Of a stretch of 64,000 bases of DNA, positions 63,075 to 64,000 are shown piece after piece (positions within the stretch are counted from its first letter, which is position 1; every line of letters begins with the position of its first letter). The notes under the pieces are model-generated. The model was not told where the DNA came from. It saw only the letters and a list, made by a program, of their open reading frames with translations, and did no database searches. The DNA comes from Aureibaculum marinum. GTDB taxonomy: Bacteria > Bacteroidota > Bacteroidia > Flavobacteriales > Flavobacteriaceae. The translations under genes and the position numbers were made by a program. Where the stretch lies: contig NZ_RPFJ01000011.1 of the NCBI RefSeq assembly GCF_003813905.1, forward strand, positions 124,001 to 188,000, written 5' to 3'.

Positions 63075-63884
63075 ATGATTAAGACTTTTTTACTTCCTAT
63101 TGTATTTAGTTTAAGTTTTTTTGTAACTAATGCCCAAGATGATTGGGGGAGTTATGTAATAGAGAAAGAAAAGGGAATTATGGCAATTACCCTTAATTAT
63201 AGATATGCATTAACTAAACCCAACTATAAGAATTTAGTTTTAGTTGGAAAAAGAACAAACAAGTGTTATAAAAATGGAGCACCTAACGCTCAAGGGTTGG
63301 AAGAAATTTATAATTTTTCAGATGCTGTAGCTAATGAACTTAATAAGTTATCTAAAAAGAATAGATTGGTAGGTATTGTTACTTATTTATGCTCTGGTTT
63401 TGATGCTTATTATATAAAAGATACTACAAATGTTAGACAGAAAATAGACTCTCTATACCAAAAAAAATTTTCTAATTCGAAAAACTATCTAGTTATAAAA
63501 AGAGATAAACGATGGGATTATTTTAAAGAGGTATTGTATCCAAAAGATGATTCTGAAAACTTTTTTATGAGTCAAGATTTATTAAATCAGATGTATTTTG
63601 AAGGTGCAGATCTTTCCATAAAGAGAAAAATTAAACATTACTTTTATTTTAAAAAAGACAAAAACAGGCAATCATTTTTAGATAAAATTAAAACTGTTGA
63701 TTTTAAGGTAGATTCTTTAAACTTTAAAAAGGAAAATAATTTTCCTTATGAGTTGCAAATACATCGTGAAAATGAATTGTATCCTACTTTTATGGCAGAG
63801 TTAACAAAAGTACTGAGCACATTTGCATTAATTAATAAAGGGTATTACGATGGTTGGGGAATAGAACCTGAAAGTATTGAATAG
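63075..63884 (+). CDS. Exported DUF695 and RraB-like protein
   Basis: A 269-residue protein with a signal peptide (MIKTFLLPIVFSLSFFVTNAQ). Residues 22-145 match DUF695 (DWGSYVIEKEKGIMAITLNYRYALTKP). The C-terminal part ends ALINKGYYDGWGIEPESIE, the signature of RraB-like proteins. RraB is a cytoplasmic RNase E inhibitor in other bacteria; here the signal peptide places the domain outside the cytoplasm, so its role must differ. It is transcribed alone. Confidence 0.75.
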   Translation: MIKTFLLPIVFSLSFFVTNAQDDWGSYVIEKEKGIMAITLNYRYALTKPNYKNLVLVGKRTNKCYKNGAPNAQGLEEIYNFSDAVANELNKLSKKNRLVGIVTYLCSGFDAYYIKDTTNVRQKIDSLYQKKFSNSKNYLVIKRDKRWDYFKEVLYPKDDSENFFMSQDLLNQMYFEGADLSIKRKIKHYFYFKKDKNRQSFLDKIKTVDFKVDSLNFKKENNFPYELQIHRENELYPTFMAELTKVLSTFALINKGYYDGWGIEPESIE

Positions 63885-63944
63885 TTTATTTGTAATAGAC
63901 TTTTTATTTTTTTATATATTGAAAAACAGTTGTTTAGAGTTTGT

Positions 63945-63968
63945 AAAATACCGTGCAGTATTTTTTTT
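63945..63968 (+). terminator. Weak terminator of the DUF695 gene
   Basis: AAAATAC/GTATTTT, a 7-bp AT-rich stem with a 6-nt loop, followed by T4. It lies 61 bp after the stop. Confidence 0.5.
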
Positions 63969-64000
63969 GAAATATAAATAGTTAAAAATTTCGTTTGTTT

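Noticed and set aside
1-64000. tRNA, rRNA, CRISPR arrays, prophage and known riboswitches
   Set aside because: No cloverleaf-like sequence, rRNA motif, regularly spaced repeats or phage genes were noticed; short RNAs may still be missed without a covariance search.

Overview
The window looks like a chromosomal segment of a marine-type Flavobacteriaceae (Bacteroidota). The grounds are very AT-rich DNA, TAnnTTTG -7 promoter elements just upstream of many starts, few Shine-Dalgarno sites, many short-leader lipoproteins, a type IX secretion C-terminal domain, a TonB-dependent receptor paired with a DUF5689 lipoprotein, and families typical of this group (DUF4271, DUF4296, DUF2480, DUF3078, a 632-residue PurF-like protein). 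No tRNA, rRNA, CRISPR array or prophage was seen.

Layout. 1-3.9 kb: 5' end of an RNase R gene, an NHL-repeat secreted protein, a 743-bp gene-free AT-rich block with DnaA-box-like 9-mers, then rpiB, an ElaA-type acetyltransferase and a Nudix hydrolase. 3.9-9.5 kb: a complete RND efflux operon (acrA-acrB-tolC type, minus strand) with a 13-bp palindrome in its upstream region. 9.8-17.6 kb: core genes (recA, hemD, DUF4271, polyprenol-phosphate mannosyltransferase, dihydroorotase, DUF4296 lipoprotein, epimerase, tyrS). 17.7-19.6 kb: a two-gene unit, an ASCH protein and a PIN-GNAT-PUA-like fusion, the most unusual system here. 19.7-27.9 kb: a serine hydrolase, then a TetR-TolC-HlyD-ABC2-ABC2 export operon without an ATPase gene, followed by a second TetR gene. 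28-38.6 kb: LuxE-like synthetase, lipoprotein serpin, two ECF sigma factor loci (one with a membrane protein ending in a beta-barrel-like domain, one with an anti-sigma-like protein and an exported partner), an aldehyde dehydrogenase, an SDR and a cytochrome c. 38.6-53.4 kb: AlbA_2 protein, lipoproteins, PurF-like and PfkB proteins, Fe-S assembly genes (SufE, DUF59, DUF2480), DUF3078 outer membrane protein, CNNM/CBS protein, HflX, an endonuclease-fold protein, a peroxiredoxin and small unknowns.

53.4-57.1 kb is an accessory island: an XRE-ImmA/IrrE plus PIN toxin-antitoxin-like module bracketed by an 11-bp inverted repeat, a frameshifted IS1182-family remnant abutting a gene remnant, a palindrome-rich repeat block, a 40-residue membrane peptide and an SRPBCC protein. 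57.1-64 kb: a TonB receptor and DUF5689/lamin-tail lipoprotein operon, a DUF3829-like lipoprotein and an exported DUF695/RraB-like protein.

All function calls come from reading motifs and architecture; no database search was run. Starts were moved inward where the longest open frame began upstream of an obvious signal peptide or family N-terminus.
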